A DNA stretch of 64,000 nucleotides from JAFGNB01 sp050304135 (GCA_050304135.1 JBNLDC010000021.1:30058-94057); one strand, 5' to 3'; shown: positions 26,495 to 36,896, counted from the stretch's first letter. Numbers and translations: made by a program. The notes: generated by a model not told the origin, from the sequence alone.

Positions 26495-28153
26495 ATGCGG
26501 CGGATTAATGAATTTATATGGCTGTTTCTGCTGTTTGTGGCGGTACTGGTTCGGTGCACCACCGATATTGCCGGCGGAGGCAGTGATCTGCCCGACAAGA
26601 ATGTCGTTACAGGGAGCATTTACACGACGGAGTGCCTTCCCGCCGCTAATACGCAGGTCGTGATGGTTCCCGAAGACTACAACAGCCTGACGGATGCTCC
26701 GATTCCGGAAATCGCAGTCGATACCACCGATTCCGCGGGCACTTTTGTATTCAATGACTGCCGGAAGGGAACATATGCCATTCAGGGGGTGCAGCTTGCG
26801 GACCGGACACGGCTTCTGATTACGGGGGTGACGGTCGGCGATGATACCACACGGGTCACCGATGACACGCTGCGAGTTCCCGGTACGGTGAAAATATTTT
26901 TTCCCGACAGTCAGCAATCTGCCGATGGCCGGGCCTATATACCGGGAACCGTTATCGCCTCCGCACCGGCGGCAGACGGATATGCCCTGCTTGATTCGGT
27001 ACCGGCGGGGACTGTTCCGGGAGTGAATTTCCTGTTGGCAAACGATTCGGTGCTTTCCGCTGCGCGTACATCCATCACGGTTCCGTCCGGCGATACCGTT
27101 GTGATAACAAAACCGGAGTGGCGGTTCTCATCGGCAATAGTGTTCAATACGTCGGCTTCGGGAGCGGATGTTGCCGGTAACGTAACCGGTTTTCCGGTGC
27201 TCATACGATTAACTACCGAAAATTTTGACTTTACACAGGCGCGGGAGGATGGTGCCGACCTGCGGTTCATGAAAGCGGATGCCACACAACTTGCGTATGC
27301 AATCGAAGCGTGGGACCCCGACGCCGGACGTGCCGAGGTGTGGGTGCTCGTCGATACGATGCGGGGGAACGATTCCCTGCAATCAATCTTTATGTACTGG
27401 GGTAATGCCGCGGCATCTCCGGAGTCCGACGCTGCCGCGGTGTTCGATACACGAATCGGTTTTCAGGCTGTATGGCATCTTTCGGAAACCGGGAACACCG
27501 TAAGTGATGCAACGGAAAATCACTACGACGGCATTGCGGAAAACATGAATGCGGCATCGGAAGTGCCGGGTATGATCGGTACCGCACGGAAATTCGACGG
27601 AGATTCGACATATATTCACATGCCGGGTACCGCCGGCAGCACCCTGAATTTTCCCGAGCACGGCACCTATTCGGTTTCGGCATGGGTGAACATCGATTCG
27701 CTTACCGGAGAATACCGGATGATCGCTTCAAAAGGGGACAAGCAGTACAATCTGCAGTTCAGGGGAGAGACGCAGAACTGGCAATTTACCGAGTATCAGG
27801 ACACGGTCGGGTGGGATCAGACGGTGGCCGGTGCAGTTGCAGGGGAATGGGTGTACCTGGTGGGGGTCAGGGAAAACGATAAACAGTATCTGTACCTCAA
27901 CGGTGTATGTGTCGACAGCGGTATCTACAACCATGCACACTTTCCATCGGATACGACGTATGCCGAACAGCAGGGCTACCGCGATACGACCTGCGATTTC
28001 ATGATCGGGAAAAAGGTGGATTTTGATGCCTGGTACTTCAACGGTGTGATCGATGAAGTCAGGGTTGAAGACAGGGCTACAGACCCCGACTGGATACGGT
28101 TGTGTTACATGAACCAGAAGCGGAACGATGTACTGGTGAAGTTTCAGAATTGA
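26495..28153 (+). CDS. DUF2341/LamG lipoprotein
   Basis: Signal peptide with a lipobox-like end (AVLVRC, Cys21). Two beta-domains of the regulatory-like type follow (VTGSIYTTECLPAANTQVVMV; VPGTVKIFFPDSQQSADGRAYIPG). A DUF2341 domain begins around residue 210 (FPVLIRLTTENFDF, AEVWVLVDTMRGNDSLQSIFMYWGN), and a LamG/concanavalin-like domain runs from about residue 325 (FQAVWHLSETGN, ARKFDGDSTYIHM, YSVSAWVNIDSL, GVIDEVRVEDRATDPDW) to LCYMNQKRNDVLVKFQN. Probably displayed on the outer membrane to bind glycan. It follows a TIGR02147 gene by 6 bases and precedes GH30 by 62 bases. Confidence 0.85.
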   Translation: MRRINEFIWLFLLFVAVLVRCTTDIAGGGSDLPDKNVVTGSIYTTECLPAANTQVVMVPEDYNSLTDAPIPEIAVDTTDSAGTFVFNDCRKGTYAIQGVQLADRTRLLITGVTVGDDTTRVTDDTLRVPGTVKIFFPDSQQSADGRAYIPGTVIASAPAADGYALLDSVPAGTVPGVNFLLANDSVLSAARTSITVPSGDTVVITKPEWRFSSAIVFNTSASGADVAGNVTGFPVLIRLTTENFDFTQAREDGADLRFMKADATQLAYAIEAWDPDAGRAEVWVLVDTMRGNDSLQSIFMYWGNAAASPESDAAAVFDTRIGFQAVWHLSETGNTVSDATENHYDGIAENMNAASEVPGMIGTARKFDGDSTYIHMPGTAGSTLNFPEHGTYSVSAWVNIDSLTGEYRMIASKGDKQYNLQFRGETQNWQFTEYQDTVGWDQTVAGAVAGEWVYLVGVRENDKQYLYLNGVCVDSGIYNHAHFPSDTTYAEQQGYRDTTCDFMIGKKVDFDAWYFNGVIDEVRVEDRATDPDWIRLCYMNQKRNDVLVKFQN

Positions 28154-28215
28154 CACAAGAACAATTTAAAGAGAGGAAATATATGTTCATATCTGCTAGT
28201 GCTACGGAGGGGTCC

Positions 28216-29946
28216 ATGAAAAAAGAAATACAATCAGTACTGTTGTGCAGTGCACTGTTCTGCCTGCTGCTCGCTAATCACCGCGCGGAAGCGGTCACGG
28301 TGCGGGTAAATCCCGGGGTCGAACATCAGGAATTTGAAGGCTGGGGCACGTCGATCTGCTGGTGGGGAAACATCGTCGGCAAGTATCCGGATCAGAAGCG
28401 CGATTCGATCATGGACCTGCTTTTTGACACAGCGGATGGCCTTGGTCTTTCTATGGTTCGTTATAACATCGGCGGCGGTGATAATCCTTCGCATCACCAC
28501 ATGGGAACGGGAAAGATGATGGACGGGTTCAAGGCGAGCGAGAATGCACAGTACGACTGGACGAAGGATGCCGGGCAACGGTGGTGCCTTGATGCAGCAA
28601 TAGAACGAATTCCAGCAGACTGGTTCATTTCCGAGGCGTTTTCAAATTCACCGCCGTACTGGATGACCAACAGCGGTTGTGCTGCAGGTAATTCCGGAGG
28701 CAGTAACAATCTCAAGTCAGGGTATTTCGATGATTTTGCCGATTACCTGACCGAAGTGGTCAAACACTTCCGTGATACGTGGAACATCACCTTCCGGACC
28801 CTCGAGCCGATGAACGAACCGATGGTCGGCTGGTCGGTCAACGGCGGACAGGAGGGGTGTCACATCGATGTAAACCAGCAGGATGATCTTATCCGTGAAG
28901 TAAAGGCGCAGCTGGATGCGAAGGGTCTTACGGAGACGAAAATAAGTGCGCCGGATGAAACCAGCATCGACCAGACGGTTTCCACCTGGAATTCCTATGA
29001 TGCCGCAACCAAGGCATGTGTCTTCCAGATTAACACGCATGTTTACTACGGCTCCCGGCGTTCAGAACTTCGTGATGCGGCAAAAAGGGGTAACAAGATA
29101 CTTTGGGACTCGGAATGCGACGGAAGCGGCGCCGCGGCGCCGTTTGATCAGTGGAACCACAACCATAACGATATCGTACCGGGTCTCGATATCGCCAACC
29201 GTGCATTGCGCGATCTCCGGGATATGCAGGTAAACGGGTGGGTCTTCTGGCAGGCGGTAGAAAGCGAGCAGACCCAGACGTCGCTTAACAAGAACTGGGG
29301 GCTGATCCATGCTGATTTTACCGGCGGCAACAGGTTCTATATTCCCAAAAAATACTACGCGGTCCGGCAGTTCTCCGGTTTCATCCGCCCCCATTCGACG
29401 ATGATCGATATCAATAATAATGATGCGGTCGCATTTGTCTCAAAAGAGCGGGATCGGCTGATTATCGTTCAGCGAAACGCTGCAAACAGCACGGTTACCT
29501 ATGATTACGGATTATCCGATTTCGAGCACCTCGGTTCTGAGGCCTCGGTCTGGAGGACCTCGGGTACCGAAAACTGCAAGAAACTCGACGATCTGCCGGT
29601 GGCGAACGGAACCCTTTCGGCAAGATCACCCGCAAAGTCAATCACCACCTATGTCCTGCAGCTCAACCCGACGGCAGCGTCGGCGCGAAAAGAATCTGCA
29701 GGTTATCCTGTTGTCAATGTCAAGTTCGGCAGCTCAGGGTTGCAGGTCATCGGTGCCGGATCGGTGCGGGGAGCATACTGCAGGTTATACGATCTCGGAG
29801 GGAAACTCGTGGCATCGCTCGCCCTGCATCAGGGAGCCGGTGGGGAACTTTCCGGCAGCCATGACCTGCCGTCGGGAAATTACCTGGCTGAGATCGTCAG
29901 CGGAGCACAGGTGCTGCATACGTCAAGGGTGGTACTGGCAAAGTAG
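28216..29946 (+). CDS. Secreted GH30 glycosidase, probably endo-beta-1,6-galactanase type
   Basis: The start at 28216 has an acggagggg ribosome-binding site and a signal peptide (SVLLCSALFCLLLANHRAEA). The GH30 barrel begins HQEFEGWGTSICWWG and contains MVRYNIGGGDNP, SNSPPYWMTNSGC, TLEPMNEPMVGW (acid/base Glu201) and LWDSECDGSG (nucleophile Glu300), then the side beta-domain (NRFYIPKKYYAVRQFSGFIRP). This subtype resembles GH30 beta-1,6-galactanases that trim arabinogalactan. A sorting-like domain ends it (CRLYDLGGKLVAS). Neighbours GH88 and GH2 fit a glucuronic-acid-bearing galactan target. Confidence 0.87.
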   Translation: MKKEIQSVLLCSALFCLLLANHRAEAVTVRVNPGVEHQEFEGWGTSICWWGNIVGKYPDQKRDSIMDLLFDTADGLGLSMVRYNIGGGDNPSHHHMGTGKMMDGFKASENAQYDWTKDAGQRWCLDAAIERIPADWFISEAFSNSPPYWMTNSGCAAGNSGGSNNLKSGYFDDFADYLTEVVKHFRDTWNITFRTLEPMNEPMVGWSVNGGQEGCHIDVNQQDDLIREVKAQLDAKGLTETKISAPDETSIDQTVSTWNSYDAATKACVFQINTHVYYGSRRSELRDAAKRGNKILWDSECDGSGAAAPFDQWNHNHNDIVPGLDIANRALRDLRDMQVNGWVFWQAVESEQTQTSLNKNWGLIHADFTGGNRFYIPKKYYAVRQFSGFIRPHSTMIDINNNDAVAFVSKERDRLIIVQRNAANSTVTYDYGLSDFEHLGSEASVWRTSGTENCKKLDDLPVANGTLSARSPAKSITTYVLQLNPTAASARKESAGYPVVNVKFGSSGLQVIGAGSVRGAYCRLYDLGGKLVASLALHQGAGGELSGSHDLPSGNYLAEIVSGAQVLHTSRVVLAK

Positions 29947-30163
29947 CAGGGGAACCCAATTCGTCGCTTTCCGTGAATCCCTCCGGACCGGGAAGTTCCG
30001 GGTCGGGTGCAGGCGGGAGCCTGGTGCCTGACGGGTTCCTTGAAGCGGTGTTGACCTGGGCGAAAAACGGTTGCTGCACGGGGTCTTTTTAGGTATGAGA
30101 TGGCATGACTATCCATAGAATTGAACTATGTTCCGGAATACTACGATAAGGGAGCACAAGCTT

Positions 30164-31567
30164 ATGCGAAATACCTGCTTAATCCGGGTAGTAATCACCT
30201 TAAGTATGGTGCTTTCCCTGACACGTGGATCAGCGACGGCGTCCTCCATTCCCGCCGCTCAGCTTGACAGCATATGGGACTTTGCGATCTCCCGGCTGAG
30301 GGCTTCAATTACCGCGATCGGCAGCTCTTCGCAGTTTCCGCGAAGCGCGCCGCAGACAAGCGGGAGGTGGGGACTCGTGGGCTCGGGTGACTGGACAAGC
30401 GGTTTCTTTCCGGGGTGTCTGTGGCTTGCTTATGAAAAAACGAGTGATACGACATTTCGCAATGCGGCACAGCGCTGGACCGCTTCGATCGAAGGTCAAA
30501 AAAACAACACCGGTACGCACGACGTCGGGTTCATGATTTTCTGCTCTTTCGGAAACGGGTATCGGTTGGTTGAAACAGAAAGCTATCTGCCGGTAATCCG
30601 GACCGCTGCCAAGTCGCTTTCGACCCGGTATAAAGCACTAGCAGGCATCATCGACTCCTGGGATTTCGCGCCGTACAATAACGGCTGGGAGGAGATCATC
30701 GATAATATGATGAACCTTGAGCTGCTGTTCTGGGTTGCGGCGAACGGTGGCACGGCGACCTATCACGACATGGCGGTAAGCCATGCGGAAAAAGCCATGG
30801 CCAACCATTTCCGACCCGACAGTTCCACCTTTCATGTCGTGCGTTACAGCAGCAGCACTGGTGCGATGACCAGTCAGGAAACGCGGCAGGGGTACTCCAA
30901 CTCGTCATGCTGGGCGCGTGGCCAGGCCTGGGCCACCTACGGGTTCACCCTGGCCTACCGATTCACCGGGGATGAACGTTTTCTCGCGACCGCGCGAAAG
31001 GCGGCAGACTACTTTATCAGCCACCTTCCTGAGGACCGGGTGCCGTTCTGGGATTTCAACGCGCCAGGCATTCCTGCAGATAACGTACCGCGAGACGCGT
31101 CATCTTCAGCGATTGTAGCTTCCGCTCTTCTGGAACTGGCTACCTTTACCGGTGCAGCCGACTCAGCCCGCTACCATGATACGGCGGTCTCCCTGATCAA
31201 GGCTCTCTGGAGTTTAAAGTACAGAGGACTCACTACACAGGCCAGTATCCTGAACCACTCCACCGGAAGCAAGAAAGAGGGGCACGATGTCGATATGGGG
31301 ATCATCTATGCCGATTATTACTTTCTTGAGGCGTTGTTGCGATATGAAAAACTCAATGGTACTACGCCTGTTGTCCGGTATCGGGCCCGGGCGCCGATGG
31401 TACCTGCTGAAAATAGGGACAAAAGTGTTATTCGCCGGTATAACCTGCTGGGAAAGTCAATCCGGTCTATGTACCGACAAAAATATTCCGGCCTTCTGGT
31501 ACTCCGGCCGGGTCAGGATCGATCGACGGTAAACACAGCAAAGACCATTATGGAAATAGATAATTAA
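30164..31567 (+). CDS. Secreted GH88 unsaturated glucuronyl hydrolase-like enzyme
   Basis: The ATG at 30164 follows a gggag and gives signal peptide VVITLSMVLSLTRGSATA; an upstream in-frame ATG at 30128 lacks a ribosome-binding site. GH88 alpha/alpha-barrel signatures are DWTSGFFPGCLWLAYE, HDVGFMIFCSFG, WEEIIDNMMNLELLFW (putative catalytic Asp180), SCWARGQAWATYGF and DASSSAIVASALLELA. The family removes 4,5-unsaturated uronic acid from lyase products. C-terminal tail RYNLLGKSIRSMY ... GLLVLR is a shortened sorting-like domain. It precedes GH2 by 32 bp. Confidence 0.85.
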   Translation: MRNTCLIRVVITLSMVLSLTRGSATASSIPAAQLDSIWDFAISRLRASITAIGSSSQFPRSAPQTSGRWGLVGSGDWTSGFFPGCLWLAYEKTSDTTFRNAAQRWTASIEGQKNNTGTHDVGFMIFCSFGNGYRLVETESYLPVIRTAAKSLSTRYKALAGIIDSWDFAPYNNGWEEIIDNMMNLELLFWVAANGGTATYHDMAVSHAEKAMANHFRPDSSTFHVVRYSSSTGAMTSQETRQGYSNSSCWARGQAWATYGFTLAYRFTGDERFLATARKAADYFISHLPEDRVPFWDFNAPGIPADNVPRDASSSAIVASALLELATFTGAADSARYHDTAVSLIKALWSLKYRGLTTQASILNHSTGSKKEGHDVDMGIIYADYYFLEALLRYEKLNGTTPVVRYRARAPMVPAENRDKSVIRRYNLLGKSIRSMYRQKYSGLLVLRPGQDRSTVNTAKTIMEIDN

Positions 31568-31599
31568 CGGAGTAATGCGTCATAACGGAAAGGATTTTT

Positions 31600-34377
31600 A
31601 TGAGATACGTCAGAATCAAAAAAACGATGTTTATACTGGTGCTGTTTGCTTCCTTCGGGTATTCATACGCTCCTCCCTCAAGTCCCCGTACCACGTTCAA
31701 TTTTAATCTCGACTGGCGTTATATCGTACAGGACGTCAATGGCGCGGAACAGGCGTCATTCAATGACGCTTCGTGGAAGACCTGCAGCACGCCGCATACC
31801 TTCGAAGAAGACAACGCATTCAGAATGGATGGATACGAGTTCAAGGGAAGGATCGCGTGGTACCGCAAGCATTTTAAAATCCCTGAAGAATATGCCGGGA
31901 AAAAAGTGTTCATCGAGTTTGAAGGAGTACGTCAGGCGGGTGAGTTTTACGTGAACGGTACCTGGGTGGGACGTCATGAGAACGGCATCAACGGGTTCGG
32001 GTTCGATATCACCGAGCACGTTCATTTCGGTGACGAGGAAAACGTGTTAGCCGCCAAAATCAACAGTGCCAAATTTTACGAAGAGGTTGGTACCGGAACG
32101 CAGTTTCAATGGCAATCGTCGGATCAGTGGGGAGAGACGATGTGTTTCAATGTGAATTATGGTGGAATATCGAAAAATGTTTCACTACATATTACCGACA
32201 ACGTTTATCAGACGTTACCGCTCTACGGCAGTTTTGAAACCACCGGCAGATACATATACGCCGAAAATATCAATATTCCGGGAAATTCGGCGGATATCAC
32301 CGTTGAATCACAGGTGAAAAACGAATCAGGTTCGGATATGAACATCAGATTCGAGGCGGTTCTGGTGGATACCTCGGGGACCGTCTGCATGACACTCACC
32401 GATTCCGCCATGATCGATAACGGTTCTCTTCATACCTTCAGTAAAAAAGGTACGGCAAGCGATCTGACCTTCTGGGATATAGGCATTCCGTATCTATATC
32501 GTGTGTATACGATACTTTACTCCGGCGACAATGTTATCGATATCGTCAGAACCTATACCGGTTTCAGAAAAACCGGATTCGGCAACGGCAAAGTCACCTT
32601 TAATGACCGGGTACTTTTCATTACCGGATACAGCCAGAGAACAACCAATGAATGGCCGGCGTTGGGAGATGCGGTGCCGCCCTGGATGAGTGATCTCAGC
32701 AACAAACTTATGGTGGACGGTAACGCGAAAGTAGTACGGTGGATGCATGTCGCCCCGAAAAAACAGGATGTTGAATCATGTGACCGTGTCGGACTTATCC
32801 AGGCGATGCCATGCGGTGACAAGGAGAGTGACGTTGGGGGACGTCAGTGGGATCAACGCAAGGAAGTGATGCGCGATGCCATAATAGCGTTCCGGAACAA
32901 TCCGAGTATCGTGTTTTACGAGGTGGGGAACGCGGCCGTTTCCGAATCCCACATGCGGGAAATGGTGCAGATTCGTGACCAGTGGGACCCCAAAGGCGGC
33001 CGGGCGATCGGGTGTCGAGACATGATGAGGAGCACGGCTGCCGAATATGCCGGAAGTATGGAAGACGTTGACTTGAGTTCCGGTAAACCGGTATTCGCTC
33101 AGGAATATATGCGCGATGAAGGACATCGCCGATGGTGGGACCAGTATTCACCACCCGCAAACCACACCGATGCCGCGCAGTGGGACCGGAACCAGGATTC
33201 ACATGCACTCGAAGCGATCAGACGATGGGTGGCACATTGGTTCAAACGACCTTCAACCCAGTCAAATCCCAATGCCGGTGGTTTGAATATCCTGTTTTCC
33301 GATTCCAATACGCATCACCGGGGTGAGGACAATTACCGGCGAAGCGGTGAAGTCGGCGCCATGCGTCTTCCCAAGGAAGCCTACTATGCGCATAAGGTTA
33401 TGTGGCGCGGATCGCTTGATACGGTCAACACCGATGTGCACATTATCGGTCACTGGAATTACCGTTCAGGTGTTCGGAAAACGATCTATGTTGTTTCCAA
33501 CTGCGAGAAAGTCAAGCTGTTCGTGAACGATGCCGACAAAGGCTTCGGTACTCAGAGTAACCATTGGCTCTATACTTTCAACAATATTGACTGGGAAGCG
33601 GGCACCATCAGGGCGGTGGGGTACGATGCATCTGACGCGGAGAAGGCGGAAGCGACCATACGGACCGCCGGATCACCGGTCGGCATCGAATTGACGGCAA
33701 TGACCGGTCCTACCGGTTTGCGCGCCAACGGTGGCGACATCGCACTGGTCGATGCGAAGGTGGTGGATAACGAGGGACGGTTGTGTCCGACCGAAGAACG
33801 GCCGATTACGTTCAGCATCAGCGGTCCGGCGGAGTGGCGCGGTGGTATCGCGCACGGTACGCCTCCCGGTGGAGCGGCAAATTACATTCTTTCAAAGGTC
33901 CTCGCTTCAGAATGCGGGATCACCCGCGTTTCCATCCGGTCGACACTCACTGCCGGAGATATCACGGTGAATGCCTCCACTCCCGGTTTGGACCCGGCCG
34001 AAGTGGTGATCACTTCTGAACCGGTTGAGCTGCAGGACGGGCTCACTCTGGAAATGCCGGCAGCGGATTATCCGGTTTCAGAGGAAATCGTTTCGGCCCG
34101 GCAGCATATGAATGTTCCGGTTGAATACAAACAATCCTTTTCGGTAAAGAATATCGGTGGAACATTCATCTGTTATATTTCCGGTATGAGTGATGAAGCT
34201 CGCGTAACGCTTTTCAATGCGCAGGGAAGGTCCATCCGTACGAAAATCGTACCAAAAGGCATACAGCCGGAACGACGTGTGGCATTGTCGAATGCCGCAT
34301 TGCCGAACGGAATGTATTTCCTGAGGATCAATTCAACAGGTATCGTACATATCGCATCCGTAATGTTGTGCAGATAG
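31600..34377 (+). CDS. Secreted GH2-family protein with an altered acid/base motif
   Basis: Signal peptide (KTMFILVLFASFGYSYA); GH2 sugar-binding jelly-roll (IAWYRKHFKIPEEYAGKKVFIEFEGV, FYVNGTWVGRHENG), immunoglobulin-like domain and barrel. Where GH2 enzymes carry GNE, this protein reads VFYEVGNAAVS, so the usual acid/base Glu is Ala445, with a Glu three residues before Asn (Glu441). A nucleophile-like Glu502 is present (VFAQEYMRDEG). After the barrel come Ig-like domains (LVDAKVVDNEGRLC) and a sorting-like domain (VTLFNAQGRSIRT ... NGMYFLRI). It may be a divergent beta-galactosidase/glucuronidase-type enzyme or partly inactive. Overlaps the next gene by 10 bases. Confidence 0.82.
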   Translation: MRYVRIKKTMFILVLFASFGYSYAPPSSPRTTFNFNLDWRYIVQDVNGAEQASFNDASWKTCSTPHTFEEDNAFRMDGYEFKGRIAWYRKHFKIPEEYAGKKVFIEFEGVRQAGEFYVNGTWVGRHENGINGFGFDITEHVHFGDEENVLAAKINSAKFYEEVGTGTQFQWQSSDQWGETMCFNVNYGGISKNVSLHITDNVYQTLPLYGSFETTGRYIYAENINIPGNSADITVESQVKNESGSDMNIRFEAVLVDTSGTVCMTLTDSAMIDNGSLHTFSKKGTASDLTFWDIGIPYLYRVYTILYSGDNVIDIVRTYTGFRKTGFGNGKVTFNDRVLFITGYSQRTTNEWPALGDAVPPWMSDLSNKLMVDGNAKVVRWMHVAPKKQDVESCDRVGLIQAMPCGDKESDVGGRQWDQRKEVMRDAIIAFRNNPSIVFYEVGNAAVSESHMREMVQIRDQWDPKGGRAIGCRDMMRSTAAEYAGSMEDVDLSSGKPVFAQEYMRDEGHRRWWDQYSPPANHTDAAQWDRNQDSHALEAIRRWVAHWFKRPSTQSNPNAGGLNILFSDSNTHHRGEDNYRRSGEVGAMRLPKEAYYAHKVMWRGSLDTVNTDVHIIGHWNYRSGVRKTIYVVSNCEKVKLFVNDADKGFGTQSNHWLYTFNNIDWEAGTIRAVGYDASDAEKAEATIRTAGSPVGIELTAMTGPTGLRANGGDIALVDAKVVDNEGRLCPTEERPITFSISGPAEWRGGIAHGTPPGGAANYILSKVLASECGITRVSIRSTLTAGDITVNASTPGLDPAEVVITSEPVELQDGLTLEMPAADYPVSEEIVSARQHMNVPVEYKQSFSVKNIGGTFICYISGMSDEARVTLFNAQGRSIRTKIVPKGIQPERRVALSNAALPNGMYFLRINSTGIVHIASVMLCR

Positions 34378-36737
34378 CGTTCCTGCTTTCAGCCCTTACC
34401 GCTTTTCTTTCCGGGTCGATCTCCCTCGGCCTGGAACTGATCTGGTTCCGGTATTGCCAGTTGCTTTTCGGCAATACTGTCTATGCGACCTCACTGGTCA
34501 CCGCTTTTTTCATGGCGGGTATGGCTGCGGGAAACGCCTTCTGGGGAAGGGTTGCCGACCGGAATGCACCACTGGTTCTCCGGCTGCTTTTCATCGGAAC
34601 GGCGTTTTTCGCTGTTATCTCTCCTTCCGCATACTGGTTGCTGTCATTCCTGCACACGCATCTCGCTTCTTTTCCGATGCACGGTATCAGTCTCGGAATC
34701 ACGATGGTCGCGGGTGGAACGGTTCTTGCAGTACCGGCTTTTCTTACCGGTGGAATTGTTCCATCGCTGGTAGCACATCGCAACGGCGGGAACAGTGTCG
34801 CTGCGGCGAAGGTGGGATTGCTTTACGGACTGTATACTATGGGGGGAGCAGCGGGCGCTCTGGGAACGGTATTCGTAATGATGCCGACGTTTGGTTTGCG
34901 CGATTCATTGTTTGTAATCGGATTGCTGCAAGCTGTATGTATGCTGTGTATCAGGAAATCCGGTGATCAACGTTTCCCGAATCCGGCACCGGCGGTTGCC
35001 GCAGCGGGAGACGGAGATAAACGCCTAACAAAAAATATCTTACTGCTGTTTTTTGCTCTGTCGGGATTCACGGCGCTTTCCTACGAAGTGTTATGGACAA
35101 GAATCCTGATTCTTATCTTCCGGAATTCAATCTACGATTTCGCACTGGTGCTGTCGGCAACCCTTTCGGGTATGGTCATTGGAAGTTTTCTTTGTGGTGC
35201 GGTCATTCAACGGATACGACGGCCGGTTATCCTGTTTGCAGTGTTACAGGTGCTGGCAGGTGGCGCGGCGATTTTATCACTTGTACTTGTATACCAGTAT
35301 CCTTCAGCATTATCGTTTCTTCAATCGATGCCTGAACTGTATAGCGCATTCGGTATGCGTTACTGGTTGATGGGGAACAGTATCCGTTTTCTGGCTGCAT
35401 TTGTCATAGTAGCTCCACAGGCATTGTTGTTCGGAGCAACCTTTCCTCTGGTGAGCAGCGTACTTCTCGTACGTTCGCGTAATGGTGAGGATTTTGGGAC
35501 GGTATCGGCGATTAATGGTATCGGATCGGCACTCGGATCGCTTATCGCGGGATTTATGCTCATTTCACTATTCGGTATATCAGGAAGTATCCGTGCTATT
35601 GCTATTGTAAATATAGCGCTCGGTGTTGCGGTTATGCTGGTTGTTTCCGATCGGGCAAACGTGAAATTCGCCGTCGGTGCGGTGGCGGCAGGTATGGGTG
35701 TTCTATTGACGATCGCCGTACCGCGATGGGATAAACTTGCCATGTCACAGTCACTGCTGGATCCCCGTCAGAACTTACCGGAGTTGCTCGATCTGCGCTA
35801 TTACAATGAAGACGCCTCGGGTATCGTGAGTGTCATAAATTTCAAGCCGAGTGGCGTCAACTATCTGTATACCGACCGGTTGTTCGGGCAGAACAGCTCG
35901 GCTATGAACGGGCCGGAAGATCATCGTCGCCTCGGGCAGATTCCGGTTATTCTGCATGGTGGCGCGCGCAACGCACTACTCATCGGTCTGGGGGCGGGGA
36001 TTACCCTGCGGGGTGTTGTGGAAACCCAGGTGGACGACATCACCTGCGTTGAAGTGTCGAAAAATGTTCAACGTGCGGCCGGGTATTTCGATGACGTGAA
36101 CGGAGGAGTGTTGAGAAATCCCGCTGTACGTATTGTCACTATGGACGGCCGCACCTATCTGTCTTCCGTACCGGCGTTGTACGATGTCATCATCGGTGAT
36201 ATTTTTTTCCCGATGAGCAGCGGGTCGGGAACGGTGTACAGCAGGGAATTTTTTACGTTATGTAAAAAACGGCTCGCAGCGCGCGGGGTATACTGTCAGT
36301 GGCTTCCGCTGCATCAATTGTCCCTGGAGGAATTGCGGATTGTCGTTGCCACGTTTCTAACCGTATTCCCGGATGCACAGCTTTGGTACGGAATGATCGG
36401 GCGGGATACACCGGTGATCGGTTGTGTGGCTTGTGAGGGTGGTCCGTTACCATTGGATTTTGAACAACTTGCCCGCTGGTATGATGACCCCGTGAAAACC
36501 AGCGTGCTCAGGGCAATTGAATTGGGTGATCCAATGGTTTTTCTTTCGAATTTCATTGCCGCAAGCCCGGGTGCCGAAGCATTCAGTGCGGGAGCGGTAT
36601 GCTCAACGGATGACAAGCCGGTGATTGAATTCCTCAATCCACGTGACAGCGATTCATTCAGAGCGAGGGGAGAAAAAAACAGGGAAGCGTTACAATTGAT
36701 TCAGCAGAATATATTTGAAACCGGTATTGTACGGTGA
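34368..36737 (+). CDS. Polytopic membrane protein fused to a spermidine-synthase-like methyltransferase-fold domain
   Basis: Starts at a GTG inside the end of the GH2 gene, in another frame, which implies coupling. The first ~450 residues hold many hydrophobic helices (LSALTAFLSGSISLGLELIWFRY, GMVIGSFLCGAVI, LGSLIAGFMLISLFG). The soluble C-terminal part is spermidine-synthase-like: YLYTDRLFGQ, NALLIGLGAGITLRG (nucleotide-binding glycine loop), ITCVEVSKNVQRAAGYF, VRIVTMDGRTYL, YDVIIGDIFFP. Fused proteins of this kind are widespread, and most have no proven substrate. Its place at the end of a glycosidase operon is odd; inner-membrane location is expected. Confidence 0.8.
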   Translation: MQIAFLLSALTAFLSGSISLGLELIWFRYCQLLFGNTVYATSLVTAFFMAGMAAGNAFWGRVADRNAPLVLRLLFIGTAFFAVISPSAYWLLSFLHTHLASFPMHGISLGITMVAGGTVLAVPAFLTGGIVPSLVAHRNGGNSVAAAKVGLLYGLYTMGGAAGALGTVFVMMPTFGLRDSLFVIGLLQAVCMLCIRKSGDQRFPNPAPAVAAAGDGDKRLTKNILLLFFALSGFTALSYEVLWTRILILIFRNSIYDFALVLSATLSGMVIGSFLCGAVIQRIRRPVILFAVLQVLAGGAAILSLVLVYQYPSALSFLQSMPELYSAFGMRYWLMGNSIRFLAAFVIVAPQALLFGATFPLVSSVLLVRSRNGEDFGTVSAINGIGSALGSLIAGFMLISLFGISGSIRAIAIVNIALGVAVMLVVSDRANVKFAVGAVAAGMGVLLTIAVPRWDKLAMSQSLLDPRQNLPELLDLRYYNEDASGIVSVINFKPSGVNYLYTDRLFGQNSSAMNGPEDHRRLGQIPVILHGGARNALLIGLGAGITLRGVVETQVDDITCVEVSKNVQRAAGYFDDVNGGVLRNPAVRIVTMDGRTYLSSVPALYDVIIGDIFFPMSSGSGTVYSREFFTLCKKRLAARGVYCQWLPLHQLSLEELRIVVATFLTVFPDAQLWYGMIGRDTPVIGCVACEGGPLPLDFEQLARWYDDPVKTSVLRAIELGDPMVFLSNFIAASPGAEAFSAGAVCSTDDKPVIEFLNPRDSDSFRARGEKNREALQLIQQNIFETGIVR

Positions 36738-36896
36738 GACAAAACCCCGGAAATTGATCGCATTCATCCGCTGCTGAGTGCACTTTGATCCCTTGTTGAA
36801 AACCTGATGCGGCATCTGTCCCGAAATCTTTTCGAATACTCTGTCTTGCGAATAAGGTACCAGTCTGATTTGCGTACCTGAATTGCGTTGCGGACT

